Notes: generated from the sequence alone by a model not told the origin. Positions 35,301 to 45,000 are shown, numbered from the stretch's first letter. The stretch: DNA of 64,000 bases from Pseudomonas gingeri (GCF_013385635.1 NZ_JACAPR010000021.1:62001-126000); one strand, 5' to 3'. Translations and numbers: made by a program.

Positions 35301-35522
35301 CTATGCTGATCTCCAGTGGTTAGGGTTACCTTTGCTGGTATCCCGTACACGCCCCACCAAAGGGCTATGCCCCAGGCCTTTAGCCGCCTGAATGGCGGCC
35401 TCCTGTGTTCTATGACGAACCCCATCAACGCTCGCCCCACCGGCATGCTCAAGTACATAATGGTCGATTGCCGCACCGTCTGGCCTGCCCTTCGGGCGCG
35501 GCTCCACATATACGTTAGCCAT
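35301..35522 (-). CDS. DUF2188-like small protein
   Basis: This 73-residue protein starts MANVYVEPRPKGRPDGAAIDHYVLEH and ends with GHSPLVGRVRDTSKGNPNHWR, the pattern of a short conserved Pseudomonas family (DUF2188-like: a beta-strand fold with TQEEAI-type helix). Function is unknown. It stands alone on the minus strand. Confidence 0.7.
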   Translation of the reverse strand: MANVYVEPRPKGRPDGAAIDHYVLEHAGGASVDGVRHRTQEAAIQAAKGLGHSPLVGRVRDTSKGNPNHWRSA

Positions 35523-35904
35523 ATTTATAATCCATTATCTGCCGTCATTGGCAGATAACACGATGGCTCAATCAAAAGAAAATTCAAGCCGTCGAAAGAA
35601 AATAAATGTCTGAGGCTGTTAACGACGACTCTGCCTTACCCCGTCGCGGATTGGTATCCCACCTGAGTGGGAGGTAGCTGCCCTGTAATGCTGTCTGAGC
35701 CAGCGAGATCAAGCGATCTGCTGCCGCATCAGTGGATGTCTGCCTGATCTGTGCAAGGTGTGTTCGCTGGCCGCTTACCGTATGACTGCCATCGGGATAT
35801 ATCCTTAACGAAAAAAGCAGCTATCAGCGAGCTGATAGCTGCAACCAAGTGGAGCAGCACTGGTAACGTTGAGGAGAGAAAACGTCGTTTAGTAACGTGC
35901 GCTG
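35523..35904. other. Intergenic region with no gene seen
   Basis: No supported gene. The only clear element is the terminator of the transporter operon at 35811-35842. Confidence 0.6.
35811..35842 (-). terminator. Terminator of the monooxygenase-transporter operon
   Basis: GCAGCTATCAG and CTGATAGCTGC form a perfect 11-bp stem with a 4-base loop. On the minus strand it is followed by six T. It lies 63 bases after the proX-like stop. Confidence 0.9.
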
Positions 35905-36939
35905 TTACTTAACCGCCTTGGCCTTAGCGACCCAGCCGTCAAAAACTGCTTTGTTTTGAGCAATCCATTCGTCCGCCAGCTTGCGAATGGTGGTTTCACT
36001 CGCGCGTTTCTCGCTGAGGGTTTGCTCCCAGGAAGACCATGCCTGGAGCGGGAATGACACTTGCTCAAGCAATGCTTTCACAGCAGGGTTGGCGGCGATG
36101 AACTCCTTGTTTCCAACGCTCTGCCAGTTCCATGCAGCCATTGCCATCCGGCATGGATCGGCATTGCCCGCGCACCCAGGAACACCCGGTGTGAGCGCGC
36201 TTTGAGTGCTATGCATCGCTTCAGGTAACGCGTCAAACGGGGTCGGTAGCCAGACCACATCTTTGCCAGGTACCAAGGCTGCGGTCATCCACGAAGGAAT
36301 CCAGGCGTAGAACAATACAGGTTCCCCACGCTTGACCTTCGCGATGGTCTCGAACATCAACGCTTCGTACTTACCAGTAACAGTGCGTATGGTATTGCGC
36401 AGTCCAAACTTATCGACTTGATACTGAATGACTGCGTCACAGCTCCAACCAGGATCACAGGAGATCATGTTGGCTTTGCCGTCCTTGCCGAACAAACCCG
36501 CAATCTTTGGATCCTTGAACTGCTCCAGAGAAGTGATGCCGTACTGGTCAGCAGTCTTTTTATCGATCATGTAGCCGTTATAGCCCCCCCCCTCAATCGC
36601 ACCCGGCCCAATTTTGACCAGCTGATCCTTGACCTTATCAAAGCTAGGTTGTCGTTGAGGGAAGTTGAGGTCGACCGCGACATCCAGATCGCCGTTTGCT
36701 GCTGCCTCGAAGAACAACACTGAACTCAGCGTACTGAGTTTAACGTCATAGCCGAGCTGACTAAATGCGTCTTTGACAATTCGATTGACGACATAGTTTG
36801 CCCCCATACTATCCGCTTGGGACATTCTAATAGTGCGACCTTCTCCTGGCAAATCCGCAGCGTGAGAAGCGGCCATCATCGTGCACGCTAATGCGCCTGC
36901 AGTCACTGTTGCGAGGAGAGTCTTAAACTTGAAATTCAT
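35905..36939 (-). CDS. proX: Glycine betaine/proline-type ABC transporter substrate-binding protein
   Basis: This 344-residue periplasmic protein has a Sec signal peptide (cleavage near residue 27, ASHA-ADLPG) and the OpuAC fold. Trp-rich loops (PGWSCDAVIQ, YAWIPSWMT, WNWQSVGNKEF) could supply an aromatic cage for a quaternary ammonium ligand. It is the last gene of the operon with ProV/ProW-like proteins. The true ligand may be the substrate of the nearby catabolic enzymes and not an osmolyte. Confidence 0.85.
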   Translation of the reverse strand: MNFKFKTLLATVTAGALACTMMAASHAADLPGEGRTIRMSQADSMGANYVVNRIVKDAFSQLGYDVKLSTLSSVLFFEAAANGDLDVAVDLNFPQRQPSFDKVKDQLVKIGPGAIEGGGYNGYMIDKKTADQYGITSLEQFKDPKIAGLFGKDGKANMISCDPGWSCDAVIQYQVDKFGLRNTIRTVTGKYEALMFETIAKVKRGEPVLFYAWIPSWMTAALVPGKDVVWLPTPFDALPEAMHSTQSALTPGVPGCAGNADPCRMAMAAWNWQSVGNKEFIAANPAVKALLEQVSFPLQAWSSWEQTLSEKRASETTIRKLADEWIAQNKAVFDGWVAKAKAVK

Positions 36940-37058
36940 ACAGCCCCCTGAACACTAGACGAAATAATCTTGGCAGCTTGAGTCTTGAGGTCAGCAACCG
37001 ACGAGGTCTAAACAAAGCTAGCACCACGCTGACCTCAAATGTTTATAGTTATGCTCAA

Positions 37059-37958
37059 CTATGCTCTTGCTTTTTGAGGCCACACGATCCGCCTAAAGAG
37101 CGATTGGGCCTTAGTCTTTTTCACCGGTAAGGCAAGTTTCTGCGTGATCCGGTCAAGCATCATTGCGAGAAGCACAATTGCGATACCGCCCACAGCTGCG
37201 CGCCCTACATCAAGCCTGCCTAAGCCCTGAAGAACCACAAGGCCAAGACCATCCGCGCCGATCATTGCGACAACAACCGACATAACCATGGCGGTCAAGA
37301 CGGTCTGGTTCAAGCCACCCAGAATGGTTGGAATGGCCATGGGAAGCTGTATTTCCCAAAGCAGCTGACGCTTATCAGCACCGAAGGCCAGCCCCGCTTC
37401 GACAATTTCAGTGTCGACCATACGAATCCCCAGATAGGTAAACCGAATCAAGGGGGGCGCTGCCGCGATCACCACCGCCACTTCACCTGAGACCGTGCCG
37501 ACGCCAAAAAGCATCACAACTGGAACCAGATAAACGAAGGACGGTGTAGTCTGCATGATGTCCAGGATGGGGCGCACAATGGCCCAGGTTCTTTCACTCC
37601 TGGCGCATACCACTCCTACCGGAACACCTATCACCAGACAAATCACAATCGCGGTCGTGATCAGCGAAAGGGTCGTCATGGCTTCATTCCACAATCCCAA
37701 GCCTGCTATTGCAGCCAGGGCCAATGCCGTGAAAATTGCCACGCCGGCGCTTGCAACTCGCAACGCAAGCAGGAACATCAAGACAACCATGATTGGGAAT
37801 GGTACCGTATGAAAAATCTTGTCGTTGAACGTCAGGAGATTCTCGATCGGCCAACGGATTGCCATGAAAACGGAGCGAGCGTTAACCCCAAGCCATTCCA
37901 CGGAGTTGGATACCCACTCCTCTACGGGAAGAACCGCCAAATCTTGAGCTTCAAGCAT
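37059..37958 (-). CDS. proW: Betaine/proline-type ABC transporter permease
   Basis: This 299-residue inner-membrane permease has about six to seven hydrophobic segments and the EAA-loop pattern (TYLGIRMVDTEIVEAGLAFGADKRQLLWEIQLPMAIPTILGGLNQT). The ATG at 37956-37958 overlaps the ATPase gene end by 8 bases. A start 24 bases upstream is possible. It pairs with the ProV- and ProX-like proteins. Confidence 0.88.
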   Translation of the reverse strand: MLEAQDLAVLPVEEWVSNSVEWLGVNARSVFMAIRWPIENLLTFNDKIFHTVPFPIMVVLMFLLALRVASAGVAIFTALALAAIAGLGLWNEAMTTLSLITTAIVICLVIGVPVGVVCARSERTWAIVRPILDIMQTTPSFVYLVPVVMLFGVGTVSGEVAVVIAAAPPLIRFTYLGIRMVDTEIVEAGLAFGADKRQLLWEIQLPMAIPTILGGLNQTVLTAMVMSVVVAMIGADGLGLVVLQGLGRLDVGRAAVGGIAIVLLAMMLDRITQKLALPVKKTKAQSLFRRIVWPQKARA

Positions 37959-39168
37959 TTTGCTCACCCTCCAAGCGTGCACCTGGCGACGACACGGTCG
38001 CGATACAATTCAAAATATTCCCAGCGTCCAACATCCCGACCACCTCTCCCGCTGGACTAACCACAGCCGCATGAGTGGAACTACCGAGGATGCGAGATGC
38101 ATCGATCAGTTTGCTACTCTCAGGAATAACGGTATACGAGTTGGATATCACTTCCATAGGCGACCGGCCAGCAGCGACCTCTGAAATGGCACCGGCATTA
38201 AGCGAACCGATTATTTTATTACTCGAATCAACGACAATGCCGCCACCGGAACTCAGCGCCGCAGAACTCAGAACTTTGTGACCTTCGAAAGTGTGAATCA
38301 CGCTCGTCGGCAGCATGACGGCGCTGGCATCAAACAGGCGAGATCTGTCAACTTCGCGGGTAAATCCGCTCACATAGTCACTGCCGGGAGACATGACGAT
38401 ATCTTGGGGCGTCCCCTCACGAGCAACTTGGCCATCGCGCATAATGGCAATGCGAGTACCCATTTTAAGGGCTTCTTGGAAGTCATGCGTGATGAACAGA
38501 ATGGTCTTTTTGAGGGTGCGCTGGAGCCGTAGAAGTTCGTCCTGCATCTCGGAGCGAATCAATGGATCAAGAGCACTGAACGCTTCATCCATAATGAGTA
38601 CGTCAGCGTCAGTCGCAAGTGCACGCGCCAAACCTACACGCTGCCTCATACCGCCTGATAGCTCGTGTGGGTAGTGATAGGCCCATTTGGCCAAACCGAC
38701 GATCGAAAGAATTTCCTCCGCTCTTTTTCGGCGTTGTGCACCATCCATACCGCGAAGCTTCAGGCCGAACTCGGTATTTTCAATGATGCTTTTGTTTGGG
38801 AGCAGCGCAAAGTGCTGAAATACCATTGAAATCCTGGTACGGCGAACCTCACGAAGCTCCCTCTCCTTCAGAGGTACGATGTCCTGACCGTCCAGGATGA
38901 TCTTTCCGGCTGTAGGCTCATTGAGACGATTGATACACCTCGCGAGCGTAGACTTGCCCGACCCTGAAAGCCCCATGATCATGTAGATCGCGCCGCTGGG
39001 TACAGAGAGGGAAACATCGTTTAGCCCGACCACGGTGCTCGTTTCTGAGAACACCTGATCTTTACTCGCACCTTTACGCAGGAGTTCCATCGCCTTTCCC
39101 GGGGTCGGGGAAAATACCTTGTAGAGATTCTCGATTTTAAGTCGTGCGTCCACGTGTACCTCCAACAT
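37951..39168 (-). CDS. proV: Betaine/proline-type ABC transporter ATPase
   Basis: This 405-residue ATPase has Walker A GLSGSGKST (about 66-74), signature LSGGMRQRVGLARAL, Walker B LIMDEAFSALDP and two C-terminal CBS domains (about 275-395), as in ProV/OpuA, where CBS domains sense ionic strength. It follows the NIPSNAP gene after 116 bases on the same strand and is probably part of the same transcript. Confidence 0.9.
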   Translation of the reverse strand: MLEVHVDARLKIENLYKVFSPTPGKAMELLRKGASKDQVFSETSTVVGLNDVSLSVPSGAIYMIMGLSGSGKSTLARCINRLNEPTAGKIILDGQDIVPLKERELREVRRTRISMVFQHFALLPNKSIIENTEFGLKLRGMDGAQRRKRAEEILSIVGLAKWAYHYPHELSGGMRQRVGLARALATDADVLIMDEAFSALDPLIRSEMQDELLRLQRTLKKTILFITHDFQEALKMGTRIAIMRDGQVAREGTPQDIVMSPGSDYVSGFTREVDRSRLFDASAVMLPTSVIHTFEGHKVLSSAALSSGGGIVVDSSNKIIGSLNAGAISEVAAGRSPMEVISNSYTVIPESSKLIDASRILGSSTHAAVVSPAGEVVGMLDAGNILNCIATVSSPGARLEGEQNA

Positions 39169-39284
39169 TTTTAATCCCGTTAGACCCTTGGGCGCTTATG
39201 CCGCCCAAGGTATCCATGAACCAGGCAGGGTCTAAGCCCTTGTAATTCGAGCACGCTGCAGCAAGGCGTCTCGTCCAAACTTAG

Positions 39285-39599
39285 CTACTTGAGTGGCGAA
39301 AACTCAGTAGGTATTAGAATTTTATTTTCAGCTGATTCAATCAATTCCGATATCTTGGGAAGAAAATCTTTCCAAGCTGGATCACTCGCCAATTTCGCAC
39401 GGCGAACCGCACGATCTTCAAGACTTTTGTAAGCCCAGATATGGACGATTTGACTCAGGGGGCCAATTTCGGTGGTGAAATAGCCAATGAGTTGGCCAAG
39501 AATGGGCTGTTGAATTGAAATGCCCTGCTCTTTGATTAATTGAAGATATTTAGCCATATGGCCGTTGCGTATTTTGTAGGTTCGTTGCTCTACTATCAT
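39285..39599 (-). CDS. NIPSNAP family protein
   Basis: This 104-residue ferredoxin-fold protein starts MIVEQRTYKIRNGHMAKYLQLIKEQG and contains HIWAYKSLEDRAVRRAKLASDPAW, the NIPSNAP signature. These small proteins often occur in catabolic operons, but their role is unknown. It overlaps the hydrolase stop by one base. Confidence 0.88.
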   Translation of the reverse strand: MIVEQRTYKIRNGHMAKYLQLIKEQGISIQQPILGQLIGYFTTEIGPLSQIVHIWAYKSLEDRAVRRAKLASDPAWKDFLPKISELIESAENKILIPTEFSPLK

Positions 39600-40420
39600 T
39601 ACGCACCTCCCAGGGGTGTTTCGTGCATAAAATCATCCAACGTCTTTGCAACCAATGCAGGGGCCTCAATTAATATTGAATGCCGCAGTTTCGGAAAGAT
39701 CACCAGTTTGGAGCCTGCAATCTGATCATGCATGAAGCGCGCCATCCGTGGATTGGATCCGCTATCCTCCTCTCCGGTCGCTATTAACGTTGGGCAATCA
39801 ATCTGGTTGAGGTTGTCGCCGTAGTCACTTTCAGCGAGCACCCGATAGGCTGATGCGTAGCAATCAGGATCATTGCTTGCATTTCTGGCCCGCAGCTTCA
39901 GGATTAGCTCGGGGTTTTTCAGCTGAAAGTCCTCAGTTAGCCACCGTGATAGGGAAGCATCGTAGTGAGACCCCCTATCACCGGTTTGCAGCGCGAGCAA
40001 ACGAGCCTGGACGCGAGCCCTTTCCTCATCATTTCGCCCTGCTACCGTGGACAGCAGCATCAGCCGCTTAACTCTGGCCGGGTTGGTCAAAGCAAGGCGT
40101 TGAGCAATGAGGCCTCCGAGGGAAAATCCAGCCAGATTGAATTGATCAAACCCAACGATGCTTGCCAAACCAACGACCTCAGCGACCATTTGGTCAGTGT
40201 CGTAGAACCCTCTTACCAAGCTGGACTTCCCGTGGCCTCTCAGGTCAAACGTGAGGATTCGGTAGTGATCGCTCAACAATTCAACGATGGGCTCCCAAGC
40301 CTCAAGGCTGGAGCCTACGCCGTGTATACATACCAAAGGTTCCGCACCCTTCCCGGCCAAGCGATAATTGAGGGTAACTGCGCCGATGACCGCTTGGCGA
40401 TCAGAGACCGACCCCGTCAT
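39599..40420 (-). CDS. Alpha/beta hydrolase
   Basis: This 273-residue hydrolase has the oxyanion HGVGSS, the nucleophile elbow GFSLGG (Ser about 97) and a C-terminal His (LRHSILIEAP). It resembles 3-oxoadipate enol-lactonases and RutD-like enzymes. In this operon it probably opens an ester, lactone or carbamate made by the monooxygenase. It overlaps the luciferase-like gene by 4 bases (ATGA). Confidence 0.87.
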   Translation of the reverse strand: MTGSVSDRQAVIGAVTLNYRLAGKGAEPLVCIHGVGSSLEAWEPIVELLSDHYRILTFDLRGHGKSSLVRGFYDTDQMVAEVVGLASIVGFDQFNLAGFSLGGLIAQRLALTNPARVKRLMLLSTVAGRNDEERARVQARLLALQTGDRGSHYDASLSRWLTEDFQLKNPELILKLRARNASNDPDCYASAYRVLAESDYGDNLNQIDCPTLIATGEEDSGSNPRMARFMHDQIAGSKLVIFPKLRHSILIEAPALVAKTLDDFMHETPLGGA

Positions 40421-41487
40421 GGCTTCGAACTCAACCGTTGCGCACGCTCCCGCTCTTGAAAGACCGGAATGATCTCCTCAATGAAGAAACGCAAGGTTTT
40501 CTTCTGCAATTCAAATGGCAGGTTGAAGTTGAGACCTACGCTGTACTGGTCTACCCCGGCTGCCTCGTAATCCAGCAGTTTGGTGATCACTTCATCTGGG
40601 GTACCAAACATCAGGTTCCGGCGAATATTGTCCGGGTTGTAGTTGTCTTTACCCTTCACTGCCTCATAGGGCACAGCCTCTGGAAAACCATTGGTAACCG
40701 TGCCAGCGTTTTGCATGAGGTTTTCGAAGAAACGCCCATGATCGATGCTGTGTTGAACCGGAACGACCCAGTCATCCGGCTTTTCGTAGACGCATGTACG
40801 ACGCTGCATCATGAAGCGAGGACGCGCGACTTCTGGGTGATCGCTGACCGCTTTATTGAATTTCTCACCCAACGCTTTTACCTCGGCGACTGGCATGGCC
40901 AAGGGCGTGGACATGATGTTCGCGCCGACGCTCACCGCCCAATCAAAGGTGCCTGGGTCTCGTGCAGCTACCCAAATGGGAGGCTGGCCGCTTACGGGCT
41001 TCGGGACAGCAGCTGTTTTCGGGAATTTCCAGTAGCGCCCTTCGTGCTTGTAGTCTCCCTGCCAGAGCTTTTTGACAGCTGGCAGCAACTCCTTCATGTA
41101 GCCTACGCCTTCGCGCTGATCGATTCCTGGCTGCATGCGGTCAAATTCGTATTGGTACGACCCCCGCGCGATACCAAACTCCAAGCGCCCTCCAGTGAGG
41201 TGGTCACAAAGCGCGGCCTCAGCCGCCAGGCGAATTGGATTCCAGTAAGCAGCCGCGATGGTGCCGGTGCCAAGGCGAATCTGTTCCGTGTGTTGACCCA
41301 ACCACACCAGTGTCTGAAATGGATTCGGGGCGATGGTGCATTCCAACGTATGGTGCTCAGACGTCCAGAGCGTTTCGAAGCCACCTTTGTCAGCCATACG
41401 TGCCAGTTCAAGCATGTTCGAGATCGTCTCGTGCATCGGAGTCGATGGGGAGAAACGTTCCAGGCTCATTGCAAGAGCGAATTTCAT
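40417..41487 (-). CDS. Luciferase-like flavin-dependent monooxygenase
   Basis: This 356-residue LLM-class oxygenase has the TIM-barrel signatures FETLWTSEHHTLECTIAPNPF and LGTGTIAAAYWNPIRLAAEAA. It uses reduced flavin, presumably from the flavin reductase encoded at the start of the operon, so the two form a two-component monooxygenase. The substrate is not readable; a nitrogen-containing compound is likely from the context. Confidence 0.88.
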   Translation of the reverse strand: MKFALAMSLERFSPSTPMHETISNMLELARMADKGGFETLWTSEHHTLECTIAPNPFQTLVWLGQHTEQIRLGTGTIAAAYWNPIRLAAEAALCDHLTGGRLEFGIARGSYQYEFDRMQPGIDQREGVGYMKELLPAVKKLWQGDYKHEGRYWKFPKTAAVPKPVSGQPPIWVAARDPGTFDWAVSVGANIMSTPLAMPVAEVKALGEKFNKAVSDHPEVARPRFMMQRRTCVYEKPDDWVVPVQHSIDHGRFFENLMQNAGTVTNGFPEAVPYEAVKGKDNYNPDNIRRNLMFGTPDEVITKLLDYEAAGVDQYSVGLNFNLPFELQKKTLRFFIEEIIPVFQERERAQRLSSKP

Positions 41488-41509
41488 AACAGTAGTCCTT
41501 TCAAAAACA

Positions 41510-43021
41510 TTAACGGAGACGAATCACGAACGGATCCTGCATAGCGCCGGAATAATCAATGACGATGTTTTTGGCCCGTGAAAACTCTCTCATCACGTCA
41601 AAACCACCCCGACGACCGTATCCGCTGTGTTTGAAACCGTTATTGGCTGACATGTAAGCGGCAGAGCGATAAGTGTTAATCCAAACCGTGCCAGCATCGA
41701 TCTGATTGGCGAATCGCATCGCACGGTCGATGTCCTGAGTCCAGATACCTGAGGCAAGGCCGTAATTGGTATCGTTGGCCATTTCAATCATTTCTTTTTC
41801 AGAGCTGAATGGCACAACACCCACGACCGGGCCAAACAGTTCATCTCGCATGAAGTCCATGGTGTTGCTCGCGTTGGCAAGCACCGTAGGTTCGTAGTAC
41901 CAGCCTCGGGCAAGTGCCGCCGCTTTGGGCCTCATACCCCCTGCCACGAGCCGAGCACCTTGCTCCTTACCCGATGCTACGTAGCCTTCGAGCTTTTCCA
42001 CTTGAGCCTTGAGCGCGAGCGGGCCCACATCCGAAGACTCTTCCATAGGGTGGCCTACTTGAATCTTCTGCGTGCGTTCGGCCAAGGCCTCGACGAACTT
42101 TTCGTAAATGGTCGCCTCAACGAAGCATCGCGACCCGGCCACGCAAGTCTGGCCAGCAGCTGCAAAGATCCCTGACACAACTCCGTTTACTGCCCGCTCG
42201 ATGTCCACGTCACCAAACACAACGTGCGGCGACTTACCGCCCAGTTCCATCTGGCAGGGAGCCAGATGCTGCGCGGCGTTGGCTGCAATGCGTTTACCGG
42301 TGTCGGTGCTGCCGGTGAAAACATACTTGTCTATGCCTGGATGGCGAGTCAGGGCTTCACCCGTTACACCGCCGTTCCCACTGACCACGTTGATCACGCC
42401 TGCCGGAAATCCAGCTTCCATCGCGAGCTCAGCCAACGCGAAGGTTGAAGCCGTTGCATGCTCTGAAGGTTTGATGACCACAGTGTTTCCGATAGCGAGG
42501 CAAGGTGCCAACGTGCCGGTCAGGAGCATCAAGGGCGAGTTCCAAGGCGTGATCATCCCGATCACGCCAAGCGGTTCACGAACGTTGAAGTTAAGCTGGT
42601 CGAGTTTATTAACCGGGATCGTATCGCCTTGAAGCTTGTCAGCCATCCCGGCAAAGTAGGTGTAGGAGTCAGGCATGGCGCGCATCTGCGCACGCATTTC
42701 TTTCAGCAACTTGCCATTGTCTCGGCATTCCAACAGGGACAGCTCTTCGGCGTTCGCCGCGATCAGCTCAGCAAGACGGCGTACAAGCTTGCCCCGATCG
42801 GTCTGCGTCATCCGGCGCCACTCGGGACTTCTGAAGGCATTGCGTGCAGCCTGAACCGCTGCGTCCACATCACTCGCATTCGCCTCAGCGAACTGATACC
42901 ACACTTCGCCAGTTGCTGGATCAAAGCTATCGATATAACGCTCAGCGGACGGCGTGACATATTGGCCATTGATAAACAAATCAAGGCGTGAATTTTCAAT
43001 AGTTTTCACTGTGGTCTTCAC
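41510..43021 (-). CDS. NAD(P)-dependent aldehyde dehydrogenase
   Basis: This 503-residue enzyme shows TPWNSPLMLLTGTLAPCLAIGNTVV, the catalytic Glu in MELGGKSPHVVFGD and the catalytic Cys in GQTCVAGSR (about residue 301). It likely oxidises an aldehyde released by the monooxygenase step. It lies 10 bases after the flavin reductase gene and 22 bases before the luciferase-like gene. Confidence 0.92.
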   Translation of the reverse strand: MKTTVKTIENSRLDLFINGQYVTPSAERYIDSFDPATGEVWYQFAEANASDVDAAVQAARNAFRSPEWRRMTQTDRGKLVRRLAELIAANAEELSLLECRDNGKLLKEMRAQMRAMPDSYTYFAGMADKLQGDTIPVNKLDQLNFNVREPLGVIGMITPWNSPLMLLTGTLAPCLAIGNTVVIKPSEHATASTFALAELAMEAGFPAGVINVVSGNGGVTGEALTRHPGIDKYVFTGSTDTGKRIAANAAQHLAPCQMELGGKSPHVVFGDVDIERAVNGVVSGIFAAAGQTCVAGSRCFVEATIYEKFVEALAERTQKIQVGHPMEESSDVGPLALKAQVEKLEGYVASGKEQGARLVAGGMRPKAAALARGWYYEPTVLANASNTMDFMRDELFGPVVGVVPFSSEKEMIEMANDTNYGLASGIWTQDIDRAMRFANQIDAGTVWINTYRSAAYMSANNGFKHSGYGRRGGFDVMREFSRAKNIVIDYSGAMQDPFVIRLR

Positions 43022-43031
43022 GGTCTACACC

Positions 43032-44021
43032 TCAGAGTTGCTGTTCACGAGTGAAGTCAGCCCACGTCTTGGCTGCTCCATCTATTACTGCCACGCGCCC
43101 GCCGTCCGAAGACCCCATGTAAATGCTGAATTTCTGATCTTGTCGCTCTTTGACGTAACGGCGCACAACAGCACGTAGTTCATTACTTGGCATGGCATCG
43201 AACGGAATACCGTTCACATTGAAAAACTCAAGCCCTTCTGGCAGATCCTTTGTTTCCGAGTCAGCAATGTGCGCCCTGAAAACCATATAACCAGGATCTT
43301 TATCTTCTACGTCAAAAATCGAGTAGAGGAATGTCTTGTCAGGTAGGAGACTGATGCTCTTATTAGCGACGACCAGTTCAAACTTATCTTTCTGCTTCGG
43401 TGATTCCGGGAGCGACCAACCACCTTGACTGTCCTTACGGAGCAAAATGCTGTCCTGGGACTCGATCAGATAGGCACTCACCATGCCATGGGAGTTAATC
43501 CAACTCTCAGGCAGAGGATTCTCCAAGTTCGCGTAGCTGCCGCGATTGAAGCAGAGCGGTGATTTAGGACTGGTGCCAAAAGCCTGGATTTGTCCGATGA
43601 GCACGATGTGATCTCCTGCATCCACACGATTGTGCGTGGTGCAGTCAAACCAAGTGAGGCTATCGGTCAGGATGGGCGCGCCGGTGTGAACCTTGTCATG
43701 GCGAACACTTTCAAATTTATCCGTGGCTTTGGACGCAAATTTGTTGGATACGTCCAACTGTTCCTCATGGAGCACATTGACGGCGAAGCTCGCGCTCTCG
43801 CTAAACGCTTGATAACTGGCAGCTGCCTTGGCGACGCAAACCAGCAGCAGTGGCGGATCGAGTGAAACGGAGGTGAAAGAGTTAGCGGTCATGCCTCGCG
43901 GCAAACCCTCTGGGTCACTGGTGGTAATCACGGTGACGCCGGTAGCGAAAGTACCGAAAGCCTGACGCAATGCCTTGGGGTCGATTTCCGTGTGCTGAAC
44001 TGGGGCGGTACTGGTAGTCAT
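43032..44021 (-). CDS. Flavin reductase with C-terminal extension
   Basis: The first 165 residues form a DIM6/HpaC-type flavin reductase (LRQAFGTFATGVTVITT, GMTANSFTSVSLDPPLLLVCV) that would supply reduced flavin to the luciferase-like oxygenase. The 329-residue total is about twice the normal length; the C-terminal half (from about 180, SILLRKDSQGGWSLPESPKQ) is weakly Nudix-like but lacks the Nudix box. It is the first gene of the operon and the CGGAGGA-N26-CGTAGG motif lies 60-98 bases upstream. Confidence 0.86.
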   Translation of the reverse strand: MTTSTAPVQHTEIDPKALRQAFGTFATGVTVITTSDPEGLPRGMTANSFTSVSLDPPLLLVCVAKAAASYQAFSESASFAVNVLHEEQLDVSNKFASKATDKFESVRHDKVHTGAPILTDSLTWFDCTTHNRVDAGDHIVLIGQIQAFGTSPKSPLCFNRGSYANLENPLPESWINSHGMVSAYLIESQDSILLRKDSQGGWSLPESPKQKDKFELVVANKSISLLPDKTFLYSIFDVEDKDPGYMVFRAHIADSETKDLPEGLEFFNVNGIPFDAMPSNELRAVVRRYVKERQDQKFSIYMGSSDGGRVAVIDGAAKTWADFTREQQL

Positions 44022-44080
44022 GGCGACTTTCCTTTTGCTTCTCTTGCTAGAGAGGCTACCCCTCCAAAAAGCTTGTCTCT

Positions 44081-44119
44081 CCTACGAAAAAACGCAGCGT
44101 CATAACTATTTTTCCTCCG
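44081..44119 (-). promoter_or_regulatory. Shared promoter motif, copy A (monooxygenase operon)
   Basis: On the minus strand CGGAGGA (44119-44113) is followed after exactly 26 bases by CGTAGG (44086-44081). The same arrangement lies before the porin gene (48340-48378) and before the gabT-like gene (51513-51551). It is likely an activator site. Confidence 0.7.
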
Positions 44120-44184
44120 GTTCGATGCAGGCAAATTCCATATTGCGCGGCCCGGTGCGGAGGTCGAATCCTCAAAAATGTGGA

Positions 44185-44213
44185 AACCCCTGATCGGAGA
44201 CCGACCAGGGGTT
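44185..44213 (-). terminator. Terminator of the DUF1185 gene
   Basis: AACCCCTG...TCGG and CCGA...CAGGGGTT pair; the minus-strand continuation is T-rich. It lies 23 bases after the stop of the DUF1185 gene. Confidence 0.8.
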
Positions 44214-44235
44214 CATGGCGATACAGAAGTGGCGC

Positions 44236-44829
44236 TCAAGCCTTGTTGGATTTTTCCTCTTCCATCTCTGCCATATCCTGGAAGCGATCAGCGATCCTGG
44301 GATGAGGGCGAGAACCATCCGCTGCGCCGATAGCTACGAGAATCTCGTCAGGGCCTGGGGCATCCGCGACCTGGAACTGCGCTGTCAGGAAGTGGGAACG
44401 CTTACCGGTTTCGGTCTTGTGCACCATGGGTACCGAAATCAGCGCACCAGGGCCGTTACGAACGTTGGTGAAGCTGAGGTAGGCGGTGCCCTCTGCCGCC
44501 TCGCGGAACATGTTCCCAAAACGCAGGGTATGGATCAGCCCGGAGGCATGTTCGATCTCACCGTTAGTACCTACACACGCCGCTTTGCCATACGCCTCGA
44601 TCTGGGCAGCAGGCATCAAGGCGATGAGCCGGTCTGTCATTTCTTTGCCCAAACCTGGTGCAATGCGCAAGATTTCAGGACGCAGATTGTCAACATACCC
44701 TTGACCAGCCCAAGGGTTCTTCAGGATCGCAGCTACCACAACCATGGTAATTGGGCGTTCCGCCTCCTTACTCCCCTCAATCAAGGTTTGCTCGATAAAC
44801 GTGCAGTATTTGCGGACGTTCAAACTCAT
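44236..44829 (-). CDS. DUF1185 (amino acid synthesis family) protein
   Basis: This 197-residue protein belongs to the PF06684 'amino acid synthesis' family (VVVAAILKNPWAGQGYVDNL, KAACVGTNGEIEHASGLIHTL, SVPMVHKTETGKRSHFLTAQ). The family is structurally known but has no settled function, and it often sits beside luciferase-like oxygenases and aldehyde dehydrogenases in catabolic clusters. It is divergent from the PucR-type regulator. Confidence 0.85.
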   Translation of the reverse strand: MSLNVRKYCTFIEQTLIEGSKEAERPITMVVVAAILKNPWAGQGYVDNLRPEILRIAPGLGKEMTDRLIALMPAAQIEAYGKAACVGTNGEIEHASGLIHTLRFGNMFREAAEGTAYLSFTNVRNGPGALISVPMVHKTETGKRSHFLTAQFQVADAPGPDEILVAIGAADGSRPHPRIADRFQDMAEMEEEKSNKA

Positions 44830-44900
44830 CAGTTCGTTGCTCCTTATCAGCCAATCTCGTGGGATGTGGTGACGAGATTACGGGAGCCCCCGCCCCCACG

Positions 44901-44932
44901 CTTCCTACGAATCGACGTAGAATGGAGGAATA
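44901..44932. promoter_or_regulatory. Palindrome-rich divergent control region
   Basis: TTCCTACG, CGTAG and GGAGGAA occur within 30 bases between the DUF1185 and regulator genes. These are the same half-sites as in the shared promoter motif but with another spacing. It may be an autoregulatory site. Confidence 0.45.
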
Positions 44933-45000
44933 TTTCACTCTGTATCGCGCTACCAAACGCGATTTACGACCGTCATATTCGCTGCTTGAGGGTAATAACG

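Noticed and set aside
44215..45000. Upstream in-frame extension of the GAF/PucR regulator by 262 codons
   Set aside because: It runs opposite the DUF1185 gene and across the promoter region; the family starts near 45001-45022.
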